Position numbers and translations under genes: made by a program. Shown here piece after piece: positions 1-6,112 of a stretch of DNA of 9,711 nt (positions are counted from its first letter, which is position 1; every line of letters starts with the position of its first letter). The DNA is from HIMB11 sp965657135 (GTDB lineage Bacteria; Pseudomonadota; Alphaproteobacteria; Rhodobacterales; Rhodobacteraceae). The stretch spans positions 1 to 9,711 of the forward strand of contig CBFHNF010000036.1 of the NCBI GenBank assembly GCA_965657135.1, written 5' to 3'. The notes under the pieces are model-generated. The model saw nothing but the letters and a program-made list of their open reading frames with translations. It was not told the DNA's origin and ran no database searches.

Positions 1-62
1 TCACTCCAGACGCTAATCCAGACAATGTACAAATCATGATCAATACTGTACGCGAAACATAA
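1..62 (+). CDS. possible C-terminal tail of a gene entering from the left
   Basis: One plus-strand frame (codons starting at position 3) is open from the window edge to a TAA at 60-62; the other two plus frames have stops within the first 40 bases. The last 19 residues read TPDANPDNVQIMINTVRET, a soluble, protein-like composition. I cannot assign a family from so little. A short imperfect hairpin (88-104) lies about 25 nt downstream but has no T-run. The call rests only on an open frame and composition, so it could be chance. Confidence 0.35.
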   Translation, partial: TPDANPDNVQIMINTVRET

Positions 63-247
63 AATTAATCAGGATCAGATCGAGACGGATTCCGCCTGCG
101 GATCAGCGACAGGGGCCAAGCCGATCTCAGGTTCATTTTATGTGTGCGTGGAAGTACATCAGATTAACCCTATTTTTTCATTTTGAGAATATGTGACTAA
201 CAATACTCAACAATTATAATAATAAAAGAGTAAGGTTTTCCTGACCG

Positions 248-649
248 TTACAAAGCTTTGTCAAACTTCGGTACATCTTCTGGAATTAGATGATATGGTT
301 GCTGATCTACACAGAAAATCGCCGCTTCTGGTTTGAACCACGAATGATCGTCCAATCCCCCGATTTTTAAGACCAGCATCCCGGGGCGTGGTGGGCTTTT
401 GACATAAATATGTGTCCCGCAATGCCCACAAAAATAACGGGTTCTAGGTTTTTCTAAATCACGTCTTTCAAAAAGACTTGGTGCTCCCTTAGTCCATTTA
501 AAGGAATCTTCCGAAATCACAACAGAGGTGTTTGCAGAGCCTCCTGATAGGTAACGACATTCACGACAGTGGCATAAAATTTGTGAATGGATGGGACCTG
601 TGACTTCATATTCAAGATCGCCACAATAACAGCGTCCGGTATGTTTCAT
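248..649 (-). CDS. GFA / CENP-V family zinc-binding protein
   Basis: This 133-residue protein has the whole cysteine pattern of the GFA (glutathione-dependent formaldehyde-activating enzyme-like) fold: C7-x-C9 near the N-terminus, C26-x-C28-x-x-C31, and C74-x-x-C77. These are the residues that bind two zinc ions in family members such as Paracoccus Gfa. The length is normal for a single-domain member and there is no signal peptide, so it should be cytoplasmic. The start is well supported: AGGAGG lies 7 nt before the ATG. Most GFA-family proteins are not formaldehyde enzymes and their substrates are unknown, so only the fold is claimed. It lies 90 nt downstream of acetate kinase on the same strand, but the spacer contains a likely promoter of its own. 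No formaldehyde or glutathione pathway gene is nearby. Confidence 0.9.
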   Translation of the reverse strand: MKHTGRCYCGDLEYEVTGPIHSQILCHCRECRYLSGGSANTSVVISEDSFKWTKGAPSLFERRDLEKPRTRYFCGHCGTHIYVKSPPRPGMLVLKIGGLDDHSWFKPEAAIFCVDQQPYHLIPEDVPKFDKAL

Positions 650-666
650 TTATTATCCTCCTGATA

Positions 667-695
667 ATTTTACCAAGCCTAGTAAGGTATCTAAA
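667..695 (-). promoter_or_regulatory. possible promoter of the GFA-family gene
   Basis: On the minus strand TTTAGA (695-690) and TAAAAT (672-667) are separated by exactly 17 nt, resembling sigma-70 -35 and -10 boxes. Transcription would begin about 10 nt before the GFA gene's Shine-Dalgarno sequence, giving a very short leader. One copy of the 9-mer AAGGTATCT (plus-strand sense, 684-692) overlaps the -35 box. This is inferred from sequence match alone. Confidence 0.35.
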
Positions 696-727
696 AACTG
701 CAAAAAAGGTATCTCACTAGGTTTGGT
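672..727. repeat. inverted repeat enclosing direct repeats, ackA-GFA spacer
   Basis: ACCAAGCCTAGT (672-683) and ACTAGGTTTGGT (716-727) form a 12-position inverted repeat with one imperfect pair, which is G-U in plus-sense RNA and a C-A mismatch in minus-sense RNA. The 32-nt interior holds two exact copies of AAGGTATCT (684-692 and 706-714), 22 nt apart, about two helical turns. A related inverted copy, ATATACCTT, lies at 733-741 over the ackA stop codon. No T-run follows, so it is not an obvious intrinsic terminator. The arrangement suits a transcription-factor operator, which is an inference. Confidence 0.55.
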
Positions 728-739
728 GACAAATATACC

Positions 740-1891
740 TTAGCCATTTAACAAGCCAAGCGCGTCCTTTGCGATCATACGTTCTTCCTCTGCGGGAACA
801 ACCCACACTGCAATTTTTGAACTATCGGCATGAAGCCGGCGCTTGCGTGCGTGATTAGCATCAGGATTCATGCGTGCGCCAATCCATTCCAAACCTCGCA
901 AGATCCTCGCGCGCACGCCAATCGCATTTTCACCAATGCCACCCGTGAAAGCGATTGCATCCAACCCCTCCATCGCAGATATTAAACTGCCGGCATGGCG
1001 CAACGACCAATAGCAAAAATGTTCGATGGCGAACGCGCTGTCGGCGCTGGGATCAACCATAAGGTTACGCATATCAGATTTACCACCCGACAATCCAAGC
1101 AATCCACTTTCATGGTTTAAAATCGCTTTGGTTCGGTCTAAACCGTTATCTTCCACCAAACGCAATACGGCATTTGCATCAATGCCACCTGACCGCGTTC
1201 CCATAGTCAAACCGTCCAATGGTGAATATCCCATGGTCGTGGCGACAGATTGTCCATTTAATATCGCACACAGGCTGGCTCCGTTCCCCAAATGAAATGC
1301 CAGCAGCCTTGATGGAAGCTTTTCTTTTGAAATTTCAGGCAACTTTTCAACCAACGATGCATATGAAAGCCCGTGAAAACCATATCGGCGGATGCCTTTC
1401 GTTTCGACCATTTTAGGAATTGCGTAACGCGTTGCCACATCCGGATTTGATGCATGAAAGCTGGTATCGAAACTTACAAATTGGGGTAAATCTGGAACTT
1501 GTTCTTGAAGAGCAATAATCGGCGCCAGATTGTGCGGATTATGCAGTGGAGCGAGGGGTGTACATTGACCTATTTCGGCTAACACGTCCTCATTTACGCG
1601 CATCGGCTTTGTTAGTTTACGACCGCCATGAACAACCCGATGTCCAATTGCGGCAAAGGTATGTGGAGCAAAGCCTTTGTCCACTAACGCCTTTAAAACA
1701 GCTTTTAAAGCAGATTGATGATCTATAAACGGGATTTGCGCACTTTCCCCTGCGATGGATAGCGATGACGCTCCGCCAATTCCCTCCGCAATTCCGCTTA
1801 ATCGTTCATTCAAACTATGATCAAAAATGGCAAATTTTATGGAGGAAGAGCCAGCATTCAGAACAAGTATATTTGATTTATTGCTAACCAC
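740..1891 (-). CDS. ackA: acetate kinase
   Basis: Acetate kinase interconverts acetate + ATP and acetyl phosphate + ADP in the cytoplasm. The 383 residues carry the ASKHA-fold signatures in order: LNAGSSSIKF with N12, GHRVVHGG followed by R91, FDTSFH with D142, RRYGFHG with H173, HLGNG near 200-204, MGTRSGG with R233, GGIGEN around 317-322 and a C-terminal PAEEE. N12, R91, D142, H173 and R233 correspond to the catalytic and substrate residues of characterised acetate kinases. The start is a GTG (1891-1889) with AAGGAG 8 nt upstream. The length is slightly below the roughly 400 of E. coli AckA. The usual partner, phosphate acetyltransferase, and phosphoketolase are both absent from this window, so the source of acetyl phosphate must be encoded elsewhere. 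A propionate kinase role is less likely but not excluded by motifs alone. Confidence 0.96.
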   Translation of the reverse strand: MVSNKSNILVLNAGSSSIKFAIFDHSLNERLSGIAEGIGGASSLSIAGESAQIPFIDHQSALKAVLKALVDKGFAPHTFAAIGHRVVHGGRKLTKPMRVNEDVLAEIGQCTPLAPLHNPHNLAPIIALQEQVPDLPQFVSFDTSFHASNPDVATRYAIPKMVETKGIRRYGFHGLSYASLVEKLPEISKEKLPSRLLAFHLGNGASLCAILNGQSVATTMGYSPLDGLTMGTRSGGIDANAVLRLVEDNGLDRTKAILNHESGLLGLSGGKSDMRNLMVDPSADSAFAIEHFCYWSLRHAGSLISAMEGLDAIAFTGGIGENAIGVRARILRGLEWIGARMNPDANHARKRRLHADSSKIAVWVVPAEEERMIAKDALGLLNG

Positions 1892-2218
1892 GTTTTCGAC
1901 TCCTTGCAGAACATCCCAGAACTATGACAGTAACCTAGGAATTTTCAAACATTGCAATGCGACACTTCAACCAATTTTGGGACAAGCAGAATATCAAATT
2001 ATTAAACGCGGGACGTGTCTCGTGTGTGCTCCGCTTCATTCACTCTTTTATGAAACTTTTGCCGCGAAACCCAAAACCGTCCCAGACGACTGATGATCGT
2101 TTTCCTTGCGTAGAGAAGACGTTTAATCATTAACTCAAAGCACAAGATATATTTTCAGATTTAGAAGCATGCCAGACACACAAAGGCAATCTGCAACGAG
2201 TCGGATACGATTGGATTT
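1892..2218. other. gene-free stretch between ackA and tRNA-Met
   Basis: These 327 bases hold no convincing gene. A plus-strand frame that crosses from inside ackA to 2093 has no ribosome site and covers ackA antisense. A 27-codon frame starting TTTATG near 2050 also lacks one. The ackA promoter candidate is at its left end. A small GC-containing hairpin (2006-2013 with 2018-2025, two G-U pairs in plus RNA) is unremarkable. I see no clear terminator for the tRNA and no partial copy of the tRNA 3' end that would mark an integration site. Confidence 0.6.
1921..1948 (-). promoter_or_regulatory. possible ackA promoter
   Basis: On the minus strand TTGAAA (1948-1943) and CATAGT (1926-1921) are 16 nt apart, matching five and four of six positions of the sigma-70 boxes. 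This would give a leader of roughly 20-25 nt with room for the AAGGAG ribosome site before the GTG start. The region upstream is gene-free, which fits a promoter here. The assignment rests on sequence match only. Confidence 0.35.
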
Positions 2219-2295
2219 TGGTAGCGGAGGAGGGACTTGAACCCCCGACACGCGGATTATGATTCCGCTGCTCTAACCACCTGAGCTACTCCGCC
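2219..2295 (-). tRNA. tRNA-Met (CAU), elongator type
   Basis: The minus strand folds as a complete cloverleaf. The acceptor stem is GGCGGAG with CTCCGCT, ending in a G1-U72 wobble, discriminator A and an encoded CCA (2221-2219). The D arm contains AGCTCAGGTGGTTAGAGC. The anticodon stem GCGGA/TCCGC encloses loop ATCATAA with anticodon CAT. The T arm has GGTTCAAGTCC. It is not an initiator: it lacks the unpaired C1-A72 end and the three G-C pairs flanking the anticodon loop. A CAT anticodon could also belong to lysidine-modified tRNA-Ile2; overall resemblance to alphaproteobacterial elongator tRNA-Met makes Met more likely. Confidence 0.93.
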
Positions 2296-2305
2296 AACGA
2301 AGGAC

Positions 2306-2334
2306 CGTTTAGGATTATCCGCGCAGATCGTCAA
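2306..2334 (-). promoter_or_regulatory. probable tRNA-Met promoter
   Basis: On the minus strand TTGACG (2334-2329), a five-of-six match to the -35 consensus, is followed after 17 nt by TAAACG (2311-2306). Transcription would start about 3-5 nt before the mature tRNA 5' end at 2295. The -10 box is weak against the E. coli consensus, but the TTGAC box and the placement immediately ahead of a tRNA support the call. It lets the tRNA be transcribed independently of the ureohydrolase operon ending at 2355. Confidence 0.5.
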
Positions 2335-2354
2335 CCCTATTGTCGCTTTACTCT

Positions 2355-3323
2355 CTACTTTTTACGCGCTCTCGATGCGCTAAGTTGGCATAGAATTTCG
2401 AACATGATTGAAACCCCAAGGAACGCCGTTCCACCACTTGGATCAAATGGCGGTGACACTTCAACCAAGTCAGCACCAATTAAATTCAATCCGCCAAGCT
2501 CTCGGACAACTTGTAACGCTTGATAACTGTTAGGTCCGCCAACTTCGGGTGTGCCGGTACCCGGGGCGAACGTAGGATCCACGAAATCAATATCGTAGGA
2601 CAAGTATGTCGGATCTGTACCCACAATCTCTCGGGCCTCTCGCATCACATCTGCAACGCCACGGTCATGAAATTCTTCAATCTTTATGACACGAATACCC
2701 ACGGCTTTAGCAAAATCCAAATCTTCACTATCGTATTGCGTGCCGCGAATGCCAATTTGAATGACACGTTTGGGGTCCAACAGCTCCTCTTCGACTGCAC
2801 GTCGAAAGGGTGTGCCGTGTGTGTACATTGTTCCGCCAAAGTAACTGTGAAATAGGTCCGTATGACTATCAAAATGAACCATTCCGACGGGTGCTTCTTT
2901 GGCCAAAGCCCGCAATACAGGCAGTGACGTCAAGTGATCTCCCCCTGCCGTCATAGGTATAATTCCAGCATCTTTTACGAGATTATAAAACGCGGTGATG
3001 CGCTCCATACTATCAATAATATCGGCCGGGTTTGGTCCCACATCACCCAGATCAGCAATGTTCATTGCCTCAAACGGGCGCATTCCACTGACGGGATGTT
3101 CGGCACGGATCATTGTAGAGGCATCACGCAATTGACGCGGACCGTGCCTTGGTCCGGGACGATTGGTTGTTCCACTATCCCACGGCACACCAATTACACC
3201 GATATCCACATCTTTTACACGCGCATCCATCAACGTAACATGCGGGAGGCGCATGAATGTCGGAACACCCGCAAACCGCGGAAGGTCAAAACCAGAAATT
3301 GGTTGAAAAAATGGATCAGACAT
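2355..3323 (-). CDS. speB: agmatinase / guanidino-acid hydrolase (ureohydrolase family)
   Basis: Ureohydrolases use a dinuclear manganese centre to remove urea from guanidino compounds. All six expected metal ligands are present in 322 residues: H130 in GGDH, D152, H154 and D156 in DSHTD, and D244 and D246 in SYDIDFVD, followed by the family signature PGTGTPEVGG at 254-263. The N-terminus (PISGFDLPRFAGVPTFMRLP, 8-27) resembles guanidinobutyrase and guanidinopropionase as I recall them more than short agmatinases, so the substrate is open and speB is a family-level symbol. AAAGGA lies just upstream of the ATG, inside the end of the preceding NlpC/P60 gene, whose stop is only 3 nt away. This makes it the last gene of that operon. 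No intrinsic terminator is visible before the tRNA gene. The protein is cytoplasmic, with no signal peptide. Confidence 0.92.
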   Translation of the reverse strand: MSDPFFQPISGFDLPRFAGVPTFMRLPHVTLMDARVKDVDIGVIGVPWDSGTTNRPGPRHGPRQLRDASTMIRAEHPVSGMRPFEAMNIADLGDVGPNPADIIDSMERITAFYNLVKDAGIIPMTAGGDHLTSLPVLRALAKEAPVGMVHFDSHTDLFHSYFGGTMYTHGTPFRRAVEEELLDPKRVIQIGIRGTQYDSEDLDFAKAVGIRVIKIEEFHDRGVADVMREAREIVGTDPTYLSYDIDFVDPTFAPGTGTPEVGGPNSYQALQVVRELGGLNLIGADLVEVSPPFDPSGGTAFLGVSIMFEILCQLSASRARKK

Positions 3324-3326
3324 CGG

Positions 3327-4148
3327 TTATCCTTTCATTCGTTTGTGCGCAATTAAAGGACCACTCCCAGAATTTTCAATTCTTTTAATCGCATCGAAAG
3401 TCGATTCAATTGCAACAGACATGGTATGGGCGTTTGCATGAATGATATGATCCGCATCATACACCAACGCAACATGACCGCGCCAAAATAGTAAATCACC
3501 ACGTTTTGGGTCGTCACGAACACTCAATCCCAAATGTATACATTGCAAGTCGCTATCGGCCGGCGCTCTAAGTCCACAGGCGGCGAAGGCAACTTGCACA
3601 AGACCAGAACAATCAATTCCCAGCGCTGTGTTTCCACCCCACAAATAGGGCGTGCCAAGAAAACTGTATGCCACGTCCACGGGGTCTGGCTTTGGTGCAT
3701 CCAAACTTGTCAAATGCTGTGATGGGACCCATCCCAACGCCGTCAGACTAAAAGCCCCCACTACCCGTTCAACGGCGACATTTGCCAACATCGGAATTTG
3801 ATACAAATCCGGTACTTTGATGTCTGCACCCTGATAACAGTGTGTTAAAGTGTTAGATACAAAGTGTGTTGGTATCGGGTGTTTTGCCAATTCATCAGAA
3901 GGTACGTAACCAACATAACCATCCGATTTGTGACGCACGAATGACCAGTTGTTACGATGTTCAAAGACTTCGACGAACGCGCCATAAATCAACTGACGCT
4001 GTCTCTTTCCATTCGGTTCATCCAACAAATCACACACAGGCACGCCAATGTTGCAGTCCTCAGGTTGAACAAAGGTATGGTGCGAAATTTGTCCCTTCAG
4101 ATCAATCGCAGCAACGCGATTATTGTATGCCCGAAATCGTTTGTCCAT
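3327..4148 (-). CDS. NlpC/P60 (C40) cysteine peptidase with N-terminal SH3-like region
   Basis: The C-terminal part (about 155-270) is an NlpC/P60 domain. It has GTPYLWGGN, the nucleophile C180 in DCSGLVQ, H225 in RGHVALVYD and the third polar residue H237 in IIHANA. Residues about 20-145 look like two bacterial SH3-like modules (for example YGAFVEVFEHRNNWSFV and GYVGYVPSDEL). This order is that of gamma-D-glutamyl-diamino acid endopeptidases such as Bacillus YkfC, which cut murein-derived peptides. No signal peptide or membrane segment is seen, which suggests cytoplasmic action on imported peptides rather than cell-wall hydrolysis. The ATG overlaps the aminopeptidase stop in TAATG, and no good Shine-Dalgarno sequence precedes it, so translation probably depends on coupling. 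Family is certain; the recycling role is inferred. Confidence 0.93.
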   Translation of the reverse strand: MDKRFRAYNNRVAAIDLKGQISHHTFVQPEDCNIGVPVCDLLDEPNGKRQRQLIYGAFVEVFEHRNNWSFVRHKSDGYVGYVPSDELAKHPIPTHFVSNTLTHCYQGADIKVPDLYQIPMLANVAVERVVGAFSLTALGWVPSQHLTSLDAPKPDPVDVAYSFLGTPYLWGGNTALGIDCSGLVQVAFAACGLRAPADSDLQCIHLGLSVRDDPKRGDLLFWRGHVALVYDADHIIHANAHTMSVAIESTFDAIKRIENSGSGPLIAHKRMKG

Positions 4149-5527
4149 TATTGGTTTATGTAACTTTTCAGCGCCTCAAACACAGCACGCGCACCTGTTG
4201 AATTACCGCCTTTTGGCATGCCTGGCGCACCATTCGCGCTCCACGCATATACGTCGAAATGCACATATTTTTGTGAATCATTCACGAACCTGCGTAAAAA
4301 TAATGCTGCGGTGATCGCCCCCCCCATACCGCCAGCAGGTGCATTGTCCAAATCTGCGATATCGGGCTCAATCATTGCTTCATACGGATCCCAAAACGGC
4401 ATTTGCCAAACAGGGTCCTGTGATATTTGTCCCGCGATCATCAACGCTGATGAAAAAGCATCAGAGCCAGAGAAAAACGGTGCGATACCGTCGCCAAGGG
4501 CCACGCGCGCAGCGCCTGTCAATGTCGCCATTGATAGGATGAAATCTGGATCATCCTCGCTTGCCAATGCCAAGGCATCAGCCAAAACCAATCGACCTTC
4601 AGCATCGGTATTGTTGATTTCTACACTCAGCCCTTTGCGCGATCTTAAGATATCTTTGGGGCGGAATGCGTTGCCAGATACCGCATTTTCCACAGCGGGG
4701 ATCAGAACCCGTAATTGGACGGGTAAATTCATACTCATAATCATATGGGCCAGCGCAATAACGTTTGCAGAACCACCCATATCTTTTTTCATCAAGGCCA
4801 TGCTGGCTGGGGGTTTAAGATCAAGCCCACCCGTATCAAAGCAAACTCCTTTACCGACCAGGGTAACTTTTGGCCCTATTTTACCCCATTTTAGGTCAAT
4901 CAATCTCGGCTGTTGTTCTGCTGCCCGTCCGACGGCATGAATCATAGGCAAGTTTTGCGTCAACAAATCTTCACCCACTATAACGCTAAAGTCTGCTTGG
5001 TGCTGGTTTGCTAATGCCTCTGCAGCTTTGGATAACTCTGATGGTCCCATATCAGCGGCTGGGGTATTTATGAGATCCCGGCATAATTGTTCCGCTTCAA
5101 CGATAGCTGTAATCTGCTTGGTATTTGCCCACGCGGGTTTCACCAATTCACGAGCGGGTCGCTTTATCGATTTGTAGCGATCAAAACGATATTGATCGAT
5201 AAACCAGCCTACGATTTCAGTTTCGTTTTGTTCAAGTGCGCTATCTTCGCAAAATTCATAAATTCCATCTGGCAACTTTGACGCCGCTGCAGCCAAGGCG
5301 AACCGCCCGCGCCTGCGAGACATTTCATCACCTAATCCCAAAAGGGCGACAGGCGTTTCCTCTTCAAAGACGATCACACCCTGCCCTCGCTCGCCAGTGA
5401 AACCTAGCAAATGGGCCGCTGCACGCTGAGCATCAGAAAGATGGTCAAATATGTTTTCTACGGTCTCGTTAGTACAGATATAAGTTTGTATAGCCCTTGA
5501 AGCATTAGGCGCGAATAGATCAGACAT
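4148..5527 (-). CDS. leucyl aminopeptidase family protein (M17)
   Basis: M17 aminopeptidases remove N-terminal residues from peptides with two metal ions. Counting from the chosen ATG, the 459-residue protein has K226 and D231 (KGVCFDTGG), K238, D249 (KKDMGG), D308, E310 and R312 in the NTDAEGRL signature. The spacing matches bovine lens aminopeptidase K250, D255, K262, D273, D332, E334 and R336 exactly, so the enzyme should be active. The N-terminal domain (about 1-130) is more diverged, as usual. The frame stays open upstream to 5737, but the extra 70 codons overlap the preceding gene. The ATG at 5527 has AAGGA about 6 nt upstream and gives a normal family length, so it was chosen. Its stop overlaps the NlpC/P60 start, making this the upstream member of a tight peptidase-peptidase-ureohydrolase operon. 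Confidence 0.94.
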   Translation of the reverse strand: MSDLFAPNASRAIQTYICTNETVENIFDHLSDAQRAAAHLLGFTGERGQGVIVFEEETPVALLGLGDEMSRRRGRFALAAAASKLPDGIYEFCEDSALEQNETEIVGWFIDQYRFDRYKSIKRPARELVKPAWANTKQITAIVEAEQLCRDLINTPAADMGPSELSKAAEALANQHQADFSVIVGEDLLTQNLPMIHAVGRAAEQQPRLIDLKWGKIGPKVTLVGKGVCFDTGGLDLKPPASMALMKKDMGGSANVIALAHMIMSMNLPVQLRVLIPAVENAVSGNAFRPKDILRSRKGLSVEINNTDAEGRLVLADALALASEDDPDFILSMATLTGAARVALGDGIAPFFSGSDAFSSALMIAGQISQDPVWQMPFWDPYEAMIEPDIADLDNAPAGGMGGAITAALFLRRFVNDSQKYVHFDVYAWSANGAPGMPKGGNSTGARAVFEALKSYINQ

Positions 5528-5591
5528 TTTGTTCCTTGCTAGAATATTCCAACAAACACTGACCAATGTCTCCCCAAACCGCAAGTCCCAA

Positions 5592-5969
5592 TCAAGAATA
5601 GATTGGCATGTCCCAAATTGCAAAAAGGGATTGTTCCCCGACACGCAAAAGGCGTTGAAATGTCGAAGGCACGGCGACAAAATCGTTTGCATCAACACAT
5701 GCCTGAACATCCTGAGCGACACGCGACAAACGTCCAAAGCCGAATTTACGGCCCAATGTGATAATGTTGTCCAAGCTTTCGCACAAATCGTTGTAATCCA
5801 TTTTCAAATATTGCGCCTCTGCGCGGCCAAGCCTTTTTGCGATATCCTCGACAACATCAAAAATCAGATCATGCCGATCACGATCCGCCTCTAAGTTAAA
5901 TTGCTGAAACAACTGCGCCTGATCAATCTCGACGCATTCTTTCCGCTCCATCATCGTTACAATAGTCAT
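5592..5969 (-). CDS. conserved-looking hypothetical, possibly HPt-like helical protein
   Basis: I do not recognise this 125-residue protein with certainty. It is acidic in its first half, predicted helical throughout, and has no signal peptide or membrane segment. The ATG (5969) has AGGGAG 5 nt upstream, and the stop is 64 nt before the aminopeptidase start, so it may be first gene of that operon. Residues about 65-115 (SLDNIITLGRKFGFGRLSRV, then acidic residues and RLLRVGEQSL) resemble the core of histidine phosphotransfer (HPt) domains by eye, with FGF in the usual place after the active site. The phosphoacceptor histidine position is occupied by D67. The protein's only histidine is H33, far from that site. 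If the resemblance is real, it could not carry phosphate on histidine. Coding confidence is good; the fold is speculation. Confidence 0.8.
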   Translation of the reverse strand: MTIVTMMERKECVEIDQAQLFQQFNLEADRDRHDLIFDVVEDIAKRLGRAEAQYLKMDYNDLCESLDNIITLGRKFGFGRLSRVAQDVQACVDANDFVAVPSTFQRLLRVGEQSLFAIWDMPIYS

Positions 5970-6024
5970 GCCGGCTCCCTAATCTACTACTCACCGCCGT
6001 TGGTTATCCCACATGAAAAAAATG

Positions 6025-6048
6025 AAAGTGTTTATTTCAAAGCACTTT
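6025..6048. repeat. short inverted repeat in the divergent control region
   Basis: AAAGTG (6025-6030) and CACTTT (6043-6048) form an inverted repeat, lengthened by TTT/AAA with one bulged base. It sits in the 143-nt space between the divergent hypothetical (start 5969) and carbonic anhydrase (start 6113). It could be an operator or a chance AT-rich palindrome. I could not place a convincing promoter for either gene here. Confidence 0.25.
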
Positions 6049-6112
6049 TATTCTCGAAATTTATGAAAATTCAGGATACGTACCGATGAACCGCGTGGTA
6101 AGGAGAGTTAAT

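Noticed and set aside
88..104. Six-bp hairpin with a bulge after the possible left-edge gene, considered as a terminator
   Set aside because: Short, interrupted and without a T-run.
2006..2025. Small hairpin, 8 bp with two G-U pairs, upstream of ackA
   Set aside because: The loop is tetranucleotide and the stem imperfect, no T-run follows, and its location matches no gene end.
2050..2140. 27-codon plus-strand frame beginning at an ATG in the ackA-tRNA spacer
   Set aside because: No ribosome site, no promoter, no recognisable peptide features; a frame this short is expected by chance.
2219..2295. tRNA gene as an integration site for a mobile element
   Set aside because: No integrase, no second copy of the tRNA 3' end and no foreign-looking cargo lie next to it.
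4218..4940. Plus-strand open frame of 240 codons inside the aminopeptidase gene
   Set aside because: It is antisense to a complete M17 catalytic domain with every key residue, has no ribosome site, and its product is low-complexity and serine/alanine-rich as expected of a shadow frame.
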